From Acetobacterium sp. (lineage in GTDB: Bacteria; Bacillota; Clostridia; Eubacteriales; Eubacteriaceae), in contig JAKLQL010000356.1 of the NCBI GenBank assembly GCA_022013395.1, forward strand, positions 1 through 6,989: a stretch of 6,989 bases of DNA. The letters are read 5' to 3'. Made by a program: the position numbers and the translations under genes. Below are positions 6,060 to 6,989 of the stretch, piece by piece. The notes under the pieces are model-generated. The model searched no databases and was not told the DNA's origin. It saw only the letters and a program-made list of their open reading frames with translations. How positions within the stretch are numbered: the stretch's first letter is position 1; each line of letters starts with the position of its first letter.

Positions 6060-6866
6060 TTATTTTTGCTGTGGTTTGTCCGCTTTTAACGCCAGACTCT
6101 CCCGCACTGCCCGGGCAAAATCCAGTGGCTCTTTTTCCCGCCACTGCTCATTGGCCAGTACCTCATACGAGATGGTTTTGATGGTTGGCACCGTCAGTAG
6201 TTCTTCCATCACCTCATTCAGCGGAATGCTGCCTTCACCGGGAATCCAATGGCGGTCGGCTTGAAAATCATTGTCGGATAAATGGAGCGCCTTAATCCGA
6301 TGCTTGTGTGTTTTTAAAATCCGACCACAGTTCTGCTCTTCCAGAAAATCGTGAGAGCTGTCATAGCACATCCCAAACCGGGGGGCATCAATTTCGTCCA
6401 GCAGATAAACCAGCAGATGCTGGCGGGAGACATTCTCCACGGCCAGATTGACACCATGTTTTTCGGCGGCATCAGCCAGCTCCGAGAAAAAAGCCAAGCC
6501 CTTATCCAGATCCGGCTGGAATTCATCCAGATCATTGGTGTGCATCACCATCGCCGGAATATCGAACGCCCGGCAATCTTTGAGATAATCCTTAAACATC
6601 TGCAGTTTGGGCTGGATTTCCATTCGGGAGGCCGTCCAGATATCGCTGTAGCCAATAAACGGGGCATGAATATTGGTAATTTCCAGACCGTTTTTTCTGA
6701 CGATCTCGGGAAAATCTTCTTTTCTGATCGCCCAGGGTTCTTCTTCGTCCTCCCATGAAATCATCGCCGCTTCAAAACCGGCATCGGCGATAACTTTAAT
6801 CCGATCCTCAAAATTCATAAAATAGCCAAACCAGGAAAACATACTATAATTCATGTCCGATTTCAT
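6060..6866 (-). CDS. Sugar phosphate isomerase/epimerase-like TIM-barrel protein
   Basis: A 268-residue cytoplasmic protein of the xylose-isomerase-like / AP-endonuclease-2 superfamily, whose members are metal-dependent isomerases, epimerases or dehydratases of sugars and polyols. What is seen: the beta-strand ends that carry metal ligands in this fold, namely NLAVENV with Glu144, GMCYDSSHD with Asp169 and His172, ALHLSDND with His195, DRHWIPGEG (204-212) with a conserved-looking Asp-x-His and Gly-Glu-Gly, and SYEV with Glu235. There is also NIHAP (65-69) near the substrate site. The length is typical and the protein looks intact. The start at 6866 has GGAG five bases upstream; the next Met at residue 5 has no such site. 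It follows an unidentified gene by 16 bases, so those two probably form an operon. Substrate and pathway cannot be told from the sequence. Its separation from btuF by a promoter and riboswitch argues against a dedicated role in B12 uptake. Confidence 0.85.
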   Translation of the reverse strand: MKSDMNYSMFSWFGYFMNFEDRIKVIADAGFEAAMISWEDEEEPWAIRKEDFPEIVRKNGLEITNIHAPFIGYSDIWTASRMEIQPKLQMFKDYLKDCRAFDIPAMVMHTNDLDEFQPDLDKGLAFFSELADAAEKHGVNLAVENVSRQHLLVYLLDEIDAPRFGMCYDSSHDFLEEQNCGRILKTHKHRIKALHLSDNDFQADRHWIPGEGSIPLNEVMEELLTVPTIKTISYEVLANEQWREKEPLDFARAVRESLALKADKPQQK

Positions 6867-6882
6867 AAACGCTCCATTTCTC

Positions 6883-6989
6883 TTATTCGCTGATGGTTTC
6901 CACCGACTCGATGGTATATTTCTGTTTACTGAAAACCAGCTCCATCAGCATTGATAAATACTTGATGATTACCGCCAAAATGACAAAGA
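6883..6989 (-). CDS. C-terminal end of an unidentified gene, cut by the window edge
   Basis: A minus-strand frame stays open from the window edge to a TAA at 6885-6883, encoding the last 34 residues of a protein. The visible part starts with a hydrophobic stretch, FVILAVIIKYLSMLMELVF, followed by a polar tail ending ETISE. This could be the last membrane helix and cytoplasmic tail of a membrane protein. The stop lies 16 bases before the ATG of the isomerase-like gene and a ribosome site falls in the gap, as expected for an operon. Too little is present to name a family, and an open frame this short could arise by chance. Confidence 0.5.
   Translation of the reverse strand, partial: FVILAVIIKYLSMLMELVFSKQKYTIESVETISE

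Noticed and set aside
1..6989. CRISPR arrays, insertion sequences, tRNA or rRNA genes, phage or defence genes.
   Set aside because: No repeated spacer pattern, transposase motifs, terminal inverted repeats, tRNA cloverleaf or rRNA sequence seen on either strand.

Overview
All genes supported in this 7-kb window lie on the minus strand, so the window reads from right to left in transcription order. The layout is a corrinoid (vitamin B12) uptake and biosynthesis operon, btuF-btuC-btuD-cbiA-pduX, controlled by a cobalamin riboswitch with a visible terminator/antiterminator platform. Upstream of it are a sugar-phosphate-isomerase-like gene and the tail of one more gene. Strong AGGAGG-type ribosome binding sites, intrinsic terminators, a short lipoprotein signal, moderate GC content and a termination-type B12 riboswitch point to a low-to-moderate-GC Firmicute. 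A corrinoid-rich anaerobic Clostridia member, such as an acetogen of the Acetobacterium/Eubacterium type, is plausible. That placement is inference and the genus cannot be fixed from the sequence alone.

Right end (6989 to 6060): the last 34 codons of an unidentified gene, then a 268-residue xylose-isomerase-like TIM-barrel protein 16 bases downstream. Its substrate is unknown. No terminator separates it from the next unit, and a sigma-A-type promoter starts almost at its stop codon.

Control region (about 6059 to 5751): this gap of about 310 bases is fully occupied. It holds a promoter, a cobalamin riboswitch aptamer with its conserved ACAGCCCCCGC, CCACUG, GGGAAGG and AGUCAGGA elements, a hairpin whose GGUGG loop can pair with CCACU in the aptamer, an antiterminator and a Rho-independent terminator. 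The antiterminator and terminator share four bases and cannot form together.

Operon (5750 to 48): BtuF (lipoprotein binding protein) captures the corrinoid, BtuC (membrane permease) carries it, and BtuD (ATPase, here with an unusual C-terminal domain of about 150 residues) powers transport. CbiA (a,c-diamide synthase) and PduX (L-threonine kinase supplying the aminopropanol-phosphate precursor) act in corrin-ring amidation and nucleotide-loop assembly. The two junctions checked for coupling are tight: btuC/btuD are one base apart and cbiA/pduX overlap by four. The btuF/btuC gap contains stable hairpins that may set the ratio of binding protein to permease.

The window is mostly well-understood B12 biology. 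The least explained parts are the C-terminal domain of the ATPase, the hairpins between btuF and btuC, and the orphan isomerase. I see no evidence for a wholly new system.
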